Source of the DNA: Alicyclobacillus_A sp963788285
Lineage (GTDB): Bacteria; Bacillota; Bacilli; Alicyclobacillales; Alicyclobacillaceae
Direction of reading: 5' to 3'
Assembly (NCBI GenBank): GCA_963788285.1
Contig: CAWBGB010000004.1
Location: 1-64,000 of the forward strand
Length of the DNA stretch: 64,000 bases
The notes under the pieces are model-generated. The model did not search any database. It worked only from the letters and a program-made list of their open reading frames with translations, and was not told where the DNA came from. Every line of letters starts with the position of its first letter. Within the stretch, counting starts at the first letter, position 1. Shown in pieces: positions 19,194 through 27,515 of this stretch. The position numbers and the translations under genes are program-made.

Positions 19194-20087
19194 TCAGCCC
19201 TTGAACGGATGGCGCTGCCGGAACTCGTCCGCCATCTCTTCCATCGTGCACCAGTGCACGCCCGGATGCCCGTTTATGTATTCGATGAGCCGCTCGAGCA
19301 TCAGGAGTACCTGCGGGCGGCCCGAGACGTCCGGATGAATAGTCAGTGGAAATATTGCCCATTCGTATTCGCGGTATACCCAGTCGAACTGATCGCGCCA
19401 CAACTGTTCGATGTCGCGCGGGTTGACGAAGCCGTGGCTGTTGGGCGAGGCCTTGATAAACATCATCGGCGGAAGATCGTCTAGATACCAGTTGCCCGAA
19501 ATCTCTACCAGATCGACCGCCTTTCCCCGCTTCAGCGGTTTCATCCACTGCGCCGCGGGCTTGGAGTAATCGACGTTGGTCCAGCTTTCGCCGACCCGCG
19601 CATAGTACGGCTCAAAATCGTTGTGGCCCTGGCTGTGGTCGTAGCGAAACCCGTATTTGAGCAGTAACTCGGCGGTGACCGGCGACATCTCCCACCACGG
19701 CGCGACGAAGCCGCGCGGTTTCTTGCCGGCGAGTTTCTCGACCAACTCGATCGATCGCTGCAGCACATCTTCTTCCTGGCGCGGAGTCATCGAGATCGGG
19801 TTTTCATGCGAATAGCCATGCGCGCCGACCTCGTGGCCGGCTTGCGCGACCTCGCGCATCTGCTCGGGAAACGTTTCGATCGAATGGCCCGGGATGAACC
19901 AGGAAGTTTTGATCTTGTAGCGGTCGTACAGCCGGAGCAGCCGTGGGGTGCCCACCTCGCCAGCCAAAAGGCCGCGCGAAATATCGAACGGTGAATCCTG
20001 ACCGCCGTAGGAGCCGAGCCAGCCCGCGACCGCGTCGACATCGATGCCGAAGCCGCAGAGAATCTGTTTATTCGTGGTGGTGCTCAT
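19194..20087 (-). CDS. NodB-type polysaccharide deacetylase family protein
   Basis: This belongs to the carbohydrate esterase 4 superfamily. Motif 1 is replaced by the GFGIDVDAVAG variant typical of the PuuE/HpPgdA-like subgroup. It also has KTSWFIPGHSIETFPEQM, HEVGAHGYSHENP (motif 2, metal-binding His residues) and GFVAPWWEMSP (motif 3). Length 297 residues, no signal peptide. Relatives act on peptidoglycan or on small amides such as allantoin or imides, so the substrate is open. AAGGAG followed by atggcc places the start at the second ATG (20087). It is intact and probably monocistronic. Confidence 0.88.
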   Translation of the reverse strand: MSTTTNKQILCGFGIDVDAVAGWLGSYGGQDSPFDISRGLLAGEVGTPRLLRLYDRYKIKTSWFIPGHSIETFPEQMREVAQAGHEVGAHGYSHENPISMTPRQEEDVLQRSIELVEKLAGKKPRGFVAPWWEMSPVTAELLLKYGFRYDHSQGHNDFEPYYARVGESWTNVDYSKPAAQWMKPLKRGKAVDLVEISGNWYLDDLPPMMFIKASPNSHGFVNPRDIEQLWRDQFDWVYREYEWAIFPLTIHPDVSGRPQVLLMLERLIEYINGHPGVHWCTMEEMADEFRQRHPFKG

Positions 20088-20097
20088 GGCCATCTCC

Positions 20098-20390
20098 TTA
20101 CGCGACCGAGTGCGCGCGGACGCCCGCGGCCAGCCGCCGCGGCTGCCCCCGCCTCAGACGGCCGGGCGACGTGTCCTTTCTATTTATCAAAGAGCAACAG
20201 ATGTTACCCTCGCAACCGTAAACAGCACGCAAGATTGCGTAAAATCGCAAATCGCCATCAAGGTTCTGTGCCGCGAAGTGGCTCCTCTGCAACATCGTGT
20301 GTACAAGCTAAGATTGTCTCTGCTTTTGGATGCCAGCGTCTAACTAAGAAATGGGCGCGCTTCTCCGGTCCCCTTGCGCGTGCAATCTCG
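20098..20390. other. intergenic region upstream of the deacetylase
   Basis: This holds the deacetylase leader. No gene is visible. Confidence 0.35.
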
Positions 20391-20450
20391 CGACGGGAGC
20401 GATGGCTGCGGCCGTTTGAACGGACCGCCCGCAGGAGCGGGGGGGATTTG
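20391..20450. repeat. 60-base direct repeat, left copy
   Basis: gacgggagcgatggctgcgg followed by ccgtttgaacggaccgccc is repeated with few changes at 21119-21178. The two copies bracket the resolvase and group II intron remnants. The right copy leads directly into a tRNA-end-like block (cggatttgaacttgcgagac). Confidence 0.75.
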
Positions 20451-20452
20451 GG

Positions 20453-20523
20453 TGAGTCGCGCGGGGCATCTCAGCCCCGCGCGCTCGCAGAACCGGACAT
20501 GAGCCTCTCGACTCATCCGGCTC
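20453..20523 (-). ncRNA. group II intron domains V and VI
   Basis: Read on the minus strand, 20523-20490 folds as a group II domain V: the gagccggatga arm, a GAGA-like loop and the tcatgtccggttc arm. A GC-rich domain VI hairpin follows and ends near 20453 at ...ctcac. With the maturase fragment just upstream this is the 3' part of an intron; the 5' part is gone. Confidence 0.75.
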
Positions 20524-20867
20524 CCATCATCCGGCCACAGGTTCCAGGCTCCAGTAGGCGAACAGCCGGGGATTGCGGCTTTGACTGCCTGCAACCAATT
20601 CCAGCTCGCCCTCGGGCGGCCCCGGAACCGTTTGTATTTGCGCATGGCCCACCGCACGATAAATTCGTCAATCGTGCGGAGTTCAGCGCGAAGTTTCGAG
20701 GGGTAGAAGCGACCATAATAGCGCACCCATCCGTCGAGGACGGGACGCACCCAAGTCGCTATCTCTTCCAGCTTCAGGTCGCTGCGGAGATGCAAACGCC
20801 ATCGGCGGACCCTTTGTCGCATTCGCTTGGCGGCCTGCTTGCTGACCGCCGGAAGAAAGTTGACAAA
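20524..20867 (-). pseudogene. group II intron reverse transcriptase/maturase, C-terminal fragment
   Basis: RVRRWRLHLRSDLKLEEIAT, WVRPVLDGWVRYYGRFYPSK and RWAMRKYKRFRGRPRASWNW are the thumb/X (maturase) domain of intron-encoded proteins, normally followed by a short tail. The RT domain is missing: at 20868 the sequence changes into a serine resolvase. The preserved domain V downstream shows that the fragment was once part of a complete mobile intron. Confidence 0.85.
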
Positions 20868-21085
20868 ATGTCGCCCATCACGGTTTCTCGAGCGGCCTCG
20901 GCCTCCGTCTTGTGACTTCTGGAGAGCGTGCGGATGATCCCGGCCTGCTGTTGAGGGTTCAGCTTGAGCCGGCGCTTGCCGATGCATCCGTCCCGGCGAG
21001 CAGCTTCCAGACTGGCCCTGGTGCGCTCGCGGAGCATGGCGTGCTTCGCATAATCAGCGAAGGCTCCAACCATCTGCATCATCAT
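20868..21085 (-). pseudogene. serine resolvase/invertase, C-terminal fragment
   Basis: MMMQMVGAFADYAKHAMLRE then RTRASLEAARRDGCIGKRRL is the E-helix and linker of small serine recombinases. It is followed by the start of the HTH (LNPQQQAGIIRTLSRSHKTE). The catalytic N-terminal domain is missing, and the HTH is cut where the maturase fragment begins. Confidence 0.75.
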
Positions 21086-21118
21086 ACGTATGATGACAGG
21101 TCGAATCTGGCACTTCGG

Positions 21119-21215
21119 AGACGGGAGCGATGGCTACGGCGGTTTGAACGGACCGCCCCCAGGAGCAAAGCGGATTTGAACTTGCGAGACCCCTCATCGG
21201 TTGGCCGCATTTTCA
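21119..21215. repeat. 60-base direct repeat (right copy) plus tRNA-end-like block, copy e
   Basis: 21119-21178 repeats 20391-20450. It runs into cggatttgaacttgcgagac and ccctcatcgg, the same end block as in copies a, c and f. 21261-21298 then resembles the region left of copy b. Confidence 0.65.
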
Positions 21216-21284
21216 TTGGCTTCGGCGCTTTCCGGCACGGGCGCGGGCTCTCAAAATCATCGTTGAGCGAACAGTACCGCCGCA

Positions 21285-21548
21285 TTATGGATTGCTCGCC
21301 GTCAGTGTCCTAAAATATGCCAAGGGTCGGTGCTCTGTCAGTCTGCTCGCTCTAATGCCAGGGGCATTGGCTAAATTTTGATCCTTTGCGACCTCCTCGA
21401 ACGTCAGTTCCTCACGAGTGCGATCATAGAGTTTCGTCGTGCGTGGGGATTCGTGATTGGCGATGGTCTGGGCATGCTCTAGCGTGCCCCCGTTCTGAAG
21501 GTCAGTGGTAATTCCGGTAGCCCGGAAAGTATGGCAGCAGGTGGAAAA
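21285..21548 (-). pseudogene. tyrosine recombinase (phage integrase), C-terminal fragment
   Basis: This was found by reading the minus strand: STCCHTFRATGITTDLQNGG then TLEHAQTIANHESPRTTKLY and DRTREELTFEEV. The HxxR box (HTFR), the second His (HES) and the nucleophilic Tyr (KLYDRT) are in place, with spacing normal for the family. The frame stays open to a stop at 21285. The N-terminal DNA-binding and core domains are missing. It lies next to the resolvase and intron remnants in a graveyard of mobile DNA. Confidence 0.8.
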
Positions 21549-21630
21549 CGAGCAACGGCTCCGAGCTAATTATTTGCCGAAATCACCATCGTCGTGCGGT
21601 CAGAATCTCCTTCTCGGTGTTAAGCGACGA

Positions 21631-22845
21631 CTAGAGCCTCTGAATGAGTTCGGCGGCGCGACCCGCACCGTCCGGAGCCGCTGCAATTTTCACCGAGGCG
21701 GCCCGTGCTGCAGATGCGAGAGGCGCGTTGCGCAAAATGGAATCGAGCGCCACGGTTACCACCTCGGTGTTATTCGCTTCGCCACGCAGCCAGCGGCCCA
21801 GACCAGCATTGTGGACTCGCGCCGCAGTGTCGAACTGATCGAATGCGAACGGCATGACCAGACTCGGTTTGCCGGCACGCAGCACTTCCCCGCACGTGCC
21901 GAATCCTCCGTGATGGACGATCACGGAAGCAGCCGGGAACACTTTTGCGTATGGAGCAGCCCCGATATTCATAACATTTGGCATTGGTACGACCGGCTCG
22001 GCCGACGACCCGATCAGCACACAGCGGCGGCCAAGTTTCTGACACGCATTCGCGACAGCACGATAGCGATCCGTCGCATGCAGACTTGCGGCTGAGCCAA
22101 AGCCCGCGACTACCGGCGCTTCGCCATCGGCGAGAAAGGATTCGACCTTGGAGGGAAGTGGCTGCGATGGATGATTGCCGAAAACGAAACCGCACATATG
22201 CGCACGTGGGGGGTCGTCCGGTGCCGGAGGCCGAAACCATTCTGGCCAGACTCCCAGATTAAGGGAGGCGCAACGCATGTTGTCGACGACTGGCGCACCG
22301 ATTTCGAATGCCAGCTTGCGGAGCGCCTGGCGGAGCATAATCCGCGTGATGCCGCGCAGAGCCATCGTCAGCGCCCCTTGCACGATTCGTGGGGTACGCC
22401 AATTTCCCAAGACCAACGGCTGGTGACGCGAGAGCCATGCTGATGGCGAGGTTGTCACAGTGACGCTTAGGACCCCAGTCTCCGCGGCTGCCCAGGCGCC
22501 GCCGTAGGAAATAAAATGAGAGACGACCACCTTCGCACTGAGTTTGCGCACGGTGTCTCGTACGGTCGGGTATATCGCGCGAACGCTCGGGACAAGAAGG
22601 TCTCTCCAAATCGCCGCCACACCTGCGCGCGTTGTGAAGTAGGACGGGTTAGCTTCGAGCGCCGCGAAGACATCGAAAAACTTCCCGGCGCCAACGAATT
22701 GGCTGCCGGTGCTTCTGACACGGCGTTCGTAGAATGGGTTGGCGACGAACGTCACCACAACGCCTCGGCGGACAAGCTCGCCAGCGATCGCCAGCAGAGG
22801 ATTAAAGTCACCGTCGGAACCGAAGCTGGTGACTACGACATCCAT
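21631..22845 (-). CDS. GT1-family (UDP-glycosyl/rhamnosyltransferase-like) glycosyltransferase
   Basis: This 404-residue protein has the two-Rossmann GT-B fold of family GT1. The N-terminal acceptor domain opens with MDVVVTSFGSDGDFNPLLAI and AGELVRRGVVVTFVANPFY. The C-terminal donor domain has VVAGFGSAASL, GAAPYAKVFPAASVIVHHGG and FGTCGEVLRAGKPSLVMPFA. The HHGGFGTCGE box and the downstream DQFDTA correspond to the nucleotide-sugar loop of macrolide, rhamnolipid and sterol glycosyltransferases. The acceptor is probably a hydrophobic small molecule or lipid. No biosynthetic neighbours are present. The gene is intact. Confidence 0.88.
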   Translation of the reverse strand: MDVVVTSFGSDGDFNPLLAIAGELVRRGVVVTFVANPFYERRVRSTGSQFVGAGKFFDVFAALEANPSYFTTRAGVAAIWRDLLVPSVRAIYPTVRDTVRKLSAKVVVSHFISYGGAWAAAETGVLSVTVTTSPSAWLSRHQPLVLGNWRTPRIVQGALTMALRGITRIMLRQALRKLAFEIGAPVVDNMRCASLNLGVWPEWFRPPAPDDPPRAHMCGFVFGNHPSQPLPSKVESFLADGEAPVVAGFGSAASLHATDRYRAVANACQKLGRRCVLIGSSAEPVVPMPNVMNIGAAPYAKVFPAASVIVHHGGFGTCGEVLRAGKPSLVMPFAFDQFDTAARVHNAGLGRWLRGEANNTEVVTVALDSILRNAPLASAARAASVKIAAAPDGAGRAAELIQRL

Positions 22846-22932
22846 CTATCTAGATCGTCTGGAGGGCAATAGGAGCGAGCGCTTCTCGCCGGGCGCAGCT
22901 TCAGAATCGGCGATTCTTCACATTTTCCCTGG

Positions 22933-23307
22933 CTACATTATTTTCGGCAGCTCGTAAATGCTTACCTGCCCAAGATCGACTTCAACCACTTTGTTGATCA
23001 TCTCAGCAAGCGTTACGAATTCGTGGAGAGCTCGTTCATACAGCTCGCGTTGGACCGCCGGCGTCGCGTTCGGGATGATCACGATCAGCTCCGCATGCAG
23101 CTCAACCGCTTCCATCAACTTCCGAAAGTCTCAGGCGTTGTTTGTGACGAAGACAAGCTCTTCCCGAATTGCCAAGTCGCGCAGTTGATGGCCCCTGAGC
23201 CCTGTCCATCCTCGCCGGGATACGTGATACGCTTTGTGACCTGCCTTATGCGCAATGTCTGTGACGCTCGTATGCAGACACTCGTCGATTAGAACTCTTA
23301 ACTCAAC
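22933..23307 (-). pseudogene. DUF5615 PIN-like protein with an in-frame stop
   Basis: One continuous frame reads VELRVLIDECLHTSVTDIAH then KAGHKAYHVSRRGWTGLRGH and QLRDLAIREELVFVTNNA. A TGA follows, and then DFRKLMEAVELHAELIVIIP to the end. The LIDEC start and VTNNxxDFRKL centre are those of DUF5615 PIN-like (VapC-like) toxins, where the aspartates bind metal. The TGA stands at 23125 or close to it, where relatives have an ordinary residue, so the gene appears inactivated by a single substitution. No antitoxin (DUF433) is seen beside it. The translation start is unclear. Confidence 0.65.
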
Positions 23308-23320
23308 TGGATCTATCCCT

Positions 23321-24481
23321 CTAAGGTATAAGCAAGCTCATCCATCTCACTTCAAGAGCGAACAGCCCGGGAGCCTCGCCTGGGCCACGCATGAAGCATG
23401 GTGTCGGCGCATGAATGCGAGCCACTCGATGCGACACCACCATACGGGGGGACTGGTACAGAATGCGCGTCGAAAGACCGGCTGGCTCGCAAAAATGAGC
23501 TACCGTCGATGTTTCGGTCAACGTATGGTGTTCGGTGCTCTGGATGACTCCGTTCTTATCCGCCGCAATCGTAATTTCCTGTTCGGTTCGCGGGCGGTGA
23601 CCGGTCGATGAGAACATCTCCTCACGTGTAAGTACTAGTTTGACTGGACGCCCAACTTCTCGCGCAGCTACTGCGGTGAGCGCCACATGCATCCAAAGGA
23701 AACCCTTTGAGCCGAATGCCCCGCCAACGAGCGGAGACTGTATCCGCACAGATTCCTCGGGAAGACCAAGGTAGGCGGCGAGGATACGGCGTTCCCCAAC
23801 AATCCAGCGAGTGGTGTCGTGAACGTCGAGCACGCCGTTATGCCAACTAGCGATAGTGGAGGAGAGTTCAATTGGGTAATGCGCGTTGCGATCCGTCGTG
23901 AACCTCGCTTTGATGCGCACGTCCGTATCTGGCTCAACCTCATCTCCGCGACTATCTTGCAGCCTTTCCTCCAAAAGTTTCACGAAATTCCGCGGAAGAT
24001 AACTGCCGTGGCGGACTTGCCCCTTGTTCTCATCGGACGTCGGAGGCGCCTGCAATACGTCTTTCTCGCTGAATAACGCTGGAGCTGCGTTGTAGCGCAG
24101 CTTGAAAAGTGAGGCGGCAAAAGTAGCGTCCTCCTGTGTTTCCGCGAACCACGACGGCGATATGTTGCCCGACATGTTGGACCGACAAGTCGGAAAGCGG
24201 CGACCGACGCTCGAAGGGAAGGTCCCAGGTAAGGTCACCCGGAAGGACGTTCAGCGGTGGGCAGTTCAGCGGCGTAATAACCTTGAGCACGCCTGGGGCT
24301 GCCAGCGCGCGTTCCGCACAATGCTTCAGCACTTCCGGGTGACTTCACCATGCGCCACTTCGGACTGTACCAGCGCCGCATAAGTCAAGCCGGATACTGG
24401 GAAATCTGCCACGTAGCGTGCCTGGCCAGTCACCTTGTCGGCGCCTTCTACACGACTGATCTCGGTTCCGATTATGCTCAT
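23321..24481 (-). pseudogene. xanthine dehydrogenase family molybdopterin-binding subunit, frameshifted and truncated
   Basis: The start at 24481 gives MSIIGTEISRVEGADKVTGQ and ARYVADFPVSGLTYAALVQS, the hallmark N-terminus of CoxL/XdhA-type large subunits. After two frame changes (near 24330 and 24180) the protein continues with SLFKLRYNAAPALFSEKDVL, YPIELSSTIASWHNGVLDVH and the MoCo-contact segment SPLVGGAFGSKGFLWMHVAL, then ends at 23321 after about 390 residues. Normal subunits have about 750, so the second MoCo domain with the catalytic Glu is lost. The small and medium subunits are absent. Confidence 0.85.
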
Positions 24482-24661
24482 GACTCTGCCATTGACTCCT
24501 TACTCATCGTAATTCCGTGGCACTTTCTACAGCCGTGGCTGAGACAGTCGAGTGTCCGTCCGGCGCGTCCTCATCGGTCGCAATGTTATTGCGATGCGCG
24601 GAGGGAACCTAGGTTCAAAGTCCTACCCATCTGCGCCTTAGGAACGCCGACGACATAATGT

Positions 24662-25837
24662 TCACCCCACCCTCGCAATCGGCCGCCTGTGGAACAGCAG
24701 GTAGTCGCCAGTCTGAGATCCTTGCAGACGGAGGTACTTGCCGAGCGCAACCTGGTCCGGCTCCCAGCGAGCGAGCGCCGCAGGGATGTCATCGGGGAAG
24801 GCCTGCAGCTCGTCCGCTAGGGCAAGAGCGTTCGCAGCGGCCTTGGAGGTGCTGGCCGCGGTATGGGGCCGTGGGATGGCCGCGGCGTCTCCTATGATGG
24901 CGACACGCCCGCTCACCATGTGATCCGAAGCGAGGTCGCGGATCGCTTGGGCGAAAGGCTGCATCGTCGCCTCGACCACCTCGCGAAACGGCAGCGGAAG
25001 CAGGTTCTCCGCCTCGCGGTGGAGATGCGGTATCCATTTGTCGGCCAGCAAGCCTTCGGGGATCGCATAGCCACGCGCCCGACCGTTGCGATCGGTCATG
25101 ATCTCCGCGAGCAGGTGTTGATCCGCCACGCGGTACCAGACCCAATTGTAAAGCCGGTGGCCTGGATGCACGTCGCTATGTTCGCCGGGCACGAGATAGC
25201 CGAGGATATGGGAGCCTTTGTTGTTGGCGAAGCCGAAGTCACCCTGAAGCGACTCGCGCGCGGCCGGCGGCATCTCGTCTTCAGGGATCAGTCCTCGCCA
25301 GGCGAGATAGCCCGCGTAAGTCGGCCGCATGGTCGGCCAGAATTGTTGACGCACAGTGGAGTCTCCGCCATCGGCGCCGATCAGAAGGTCACCCGACTCT
25401 CGGGTTTCATCCTCGAATTGTGCGGTTACCGTCCCCGCGCGAAGGTCCTGATCGATTTTCACCAGCGTCTTCGCCTGGTGATAGTTCTGGTCGCCGAAGG
25501 CCGCCTTTAGAGTCGTATATATGAGCGACCAAGATGTCTGGGTTTGCGGGGCGAAGCGTTTGGACTCAATCGATCCGTCGGGCCGGAAGACTGTGCGGTA
25601 CGCGGACTCTACACCGAGCTCGACGGCTCGAAGATCGATGCCCGCTCGACGCAAGACCTCTGCTACCTCCGGCTGGAGAACGATGCCGCCCCCGCGGCTG
25701 TCGAGATCATGGGGCGAGCGCTCGAAGATGACGACGTCCCAGCCGATTCGGCGCAGAAGGTTGCCGGCGAAGAGCCCGCCGAGCGACCCGCCAACGATTA
25801 GGGCGCGTTGTCTCTTTGAGTCATCCGCCTTGGTCAT
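24662..25837 (-). CDS. FAD-dependent aromatic hydroxylase/monooxygenase
   Basis: This flavoprotein hydroxylase is of the PHBH fold. The dinucleotide motif RALIVGGSLGGLFAGNLLRR sits at the N-terminus, DLLIGADGGDSTVR (DG motif) near residue 155, and GRVAIIGDAAAIPRPHTAAS (GD motif) near residue 295. At 391 residues it is closest in style to 2,6-dihydroxypyridine 3-hydroxylase-like enzymes, which hydroxylate N-heteroaromatics with NADH and O2. GAGG lies eight bases upstream of the ATG. The minus-strand neighbours (the DsbA-like gene upstream and the XDH remnant downstream) would fit an old N-heterocycle catabolic cluster, but this is inference. Confidence 0.88.
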   Translation of the reverse strand: MTKADDSKRQRALIVGGSLGGLFAGNLLRRIGWDVVIFERSPHDLDSRGGGIVLQPEVAEVLRRAGIDLRAVELGVESAYRTVFRPDGSIESKRFAPQTQTSWSLIYTTLKAAFGDQNYHQAKTLVKIDQDLRAGTVTAQFEDETRESGDLLIGADGGDSTVRQQFWPTMRPTYAGYLAWRGLIPEDEMPPAARESLQGDFGFANNKGSHILGYLVPGEHSDVHPGHRLYNWVWYRVADQHLLAEIMTDRNGRARGYAIPEGLLADKWIPHLHREAENLLPLPFREVVEATMQPFAQAIRDLASDHMVSGRVAIIGDAAAIPRPHTAASTSKAAANALALADELQAFPDDIPAALARWEPDQVALGKYLRLQGSQTGDYLLFHRRPIARVG

Positions 25838-25937
25838 AATGACCTCACTTCTTCGATCCGAGTCGTCCTAGCACGCCCGTTTATTGCTCAAGGATGGCCG
25901 TCATTTTTGATCGCGACGCGGAAGCGACTTGAGGGCT

Positions 25938-26681
25938 TCATTTCGCATGAGCGGCCATGGCGGAGTTAAGGTACAGGGCAATCACATCCGGCTTCCGAGC
26001 ACCGGAGAAGATCGGTCGACCATCGAGGATGAACGTGGGAACGCCCTCAATGCCGTTCTGCGCGGCGATTCTCTCTTGCTGCTTCACCTCCGCGGCGCCG
26101 GCCTCGCTATGAAGGAAGGCCGAGGCCGTCGTGCGATCAATGCCCGCCTGATCGGCGATGTCGATGAGTGTGGCGATATCGCCGACATCGCGTCCTTGGG
26201 TGAAATAGGCCTTGAAAATCGCCTCCACAACGGCATCTTGGACGCCTTGCTGCTCTGCGAACCAGATAAGGCGGTGCGCGTTAAACGTGTTGGGCGTGCG
26301 CAGCATAAGATCGTGCCGGAATTCGAGGCCCGCACTCTTGGCCGCGCTGGCCACTTGCGCGTCAAGCTGCTGGGATTGTTCCCAGGAGCCGAATTTTCGG
26401 GAACGATACGTGCGCCGGTCCATGCCTTCCCTAGGCATGCTGCGGTTCAATTCGTAAGGAATCCACGTTACAGCGAATTGATCCGCGGAAGATATCATTG
26501 CGAAGGCCTGTTCAAGGTGTTTCTTGGCGATGTAGCACCAAGGACAGATGACATCAGAAACGATGATGATCTGGTGGCGCTTCCTCGAAGTAGGGGTTTG
26601 GGAACGGGCGGCAATCTCGGTGGCAGCGGGTCCGCCGCCGTCAATTCCACAAACCCTGTTCTGTTCGCGCAAGTCGCTCAT
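25938..26681 (-). CDS. DsbA/FrnE-family thiol oxidoreductase
   Basis: A thioredoxin fold with an inserted helical domain. The active site CPWC lies in IIIVSDVICPWCYIAKKHLE, and the family ends with the cis-Pro segment NGIEGVPTFILDGRPIFSGA. 2-hydroxychromene-2-carboxylate isomerase and FrnE belong to this superfamily, but the CxxC favours FrnE-like thiol exchange. No signal peptide, so it is cytoplasmic. AAGGAG lies nine bases before the ATG at 26681, which removes 18 residues from the longest open frame. Length 247 residues, intact. Confidence 0.88.
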   Translation of the reverse strand: MSDLREQNRVCGIDGGGPAATEIAARSQTPTSRKRHQIIIVSDVICPWCYIAKKHLEQAFAMISSADQFAVTWIPYELNRSMPREGMDRRTYRSRKFGSWEQSQQLDAQVASAAKSAGLEFRHDLMLRTPNTFNAHRLIWFAEQQGVQDAVVEAIFKAYFTQGRDVGDIATLIDIADQAGIDRTTASAFLHSEAGAAEVKQQERIAAQNGIEGVPTFILDGRPIFSGARKPDVIALYLNSAMAAHAK

Positions 26682-27113
26682 GCGCGTTGTCTCCTTAAAT
26701 GGTTGGTCTGAGTTGCGCCTCACGGACGACTTCAATTAGTACCTCGCGAACAAACGCCAGCGCGTCCGCCAATTCGGCAGGAATGGAGGAGGCGGCATCG
26801 ATTGCAACATTATTGGCAAGGAATTTGTGCTTGGAGACAGCGCTCTTGGAAGTACCTTACTCCGAGCATACACAGAATTGGTTAAATCAGGCTGGCAATT
26901 TTGGGACCTCACTTTGAGACGCGCACCGCGTCTACCAACCAACCGACAGTCAGGTCCGAAAGTTGCCATTACTGGAGCAGGTCGCGTCCGCAAGTTGCCA
27001 GTCCGCCGATGGCCATTCGTGTACGGTTGGCGGTGTGATAGCAGCGGTGGACGAGGACAGAAGTCGATTTTCGCGGACGGACGAAACGATTCCGAAAGGA
27101 GATTGGTGATCAA
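26682..27113. other. divergent intergenic region upstream of glnK-amt
   Basis: This is the promoter region between the DsbA-like gene (leftward) and glnK (rightward). A GAAAGGAGA ribosome-binding site lies just before glnK. I looked for a -24/-12 (sigma-54) element and found no convincing match. Confidence 0.45.
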
Positions 27114-27452
27114 ATGAAGCGCATCGACGCAGTGATCAAACCTCAGAAGCTCGACGAGGTGAAGGAGAGCCTTACCGCCCTTGGAGCCACCGGGCTGACG
27201 GTGCTCGAGGCGAAGGGTTTTGGTCGACAAAAAGGCCACACCGAGTTGTACCGCGGGACAGAGTACACGGTGGACTTTCTGCCCAAACTCTTTATCAGCG
27301 TTGTCGTTCCCGAGGATATCGTCGAAGCCGCTATCAAGGCGATCGCAGACTCCGCCCGCACCGGTAAGATAGGCGACGGGAAGATTTTCGTAACCTCGCT
27401 CGACGACGTGATCCGGATCCGCACGGGTGAGCGTGGTCGCGACGCAATCTGA
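27114..27452 (+). CDS. glnK: PII nitrogen regulatory protein
   Basis: A 112-residue PII signal protein, trimeric in the cytoplasm, that reads ATP/ADP, 2-oxoglutarate and glutamine status. The B-loop/N-terminal MKRIDAVIKPQKLDEVKESL and the T-loop region GRQKGHTELYRGTEYTVDFL contain Tyr at the usual uridylylation site (RGTEY). The C-terminal IGDGKIFVTSLDDVIRIRTG is standard. Its position 63 bases before amt marks it as GlnK, the PII that plugs the ammonium channel when nitrogen is plentiful; glnB cannot be excluded by sequence alone. RBS GGAGA is well placed. Confidence 0.95.
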   Translation: MKRIDAVIKPQKLDEVKESLTALGATGLTVLEAKGFGRQKGHTELYRGTEYTVDFLPKLFISVVVPEDIVEAAIKAIADSARTGKIGDGKIFVTSLDDVIRIRTGERGRDAI

Positions 27453-27515
27453 TTTTCATAGAAATGTGACCCGACAGCGCCATTGAGCGCTGCTAAAACG
27501 CGGAGGAGTGCTTCC

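Noticed and set aside
23118..23130. Selenocysteine (TGA) in the PIN-like gene
   Set aside because: No selenoprotein relatives are known for DUF5615 to my knowledge and no SECIS-like hairpin was evident, so a nonsense mutation is simpler.
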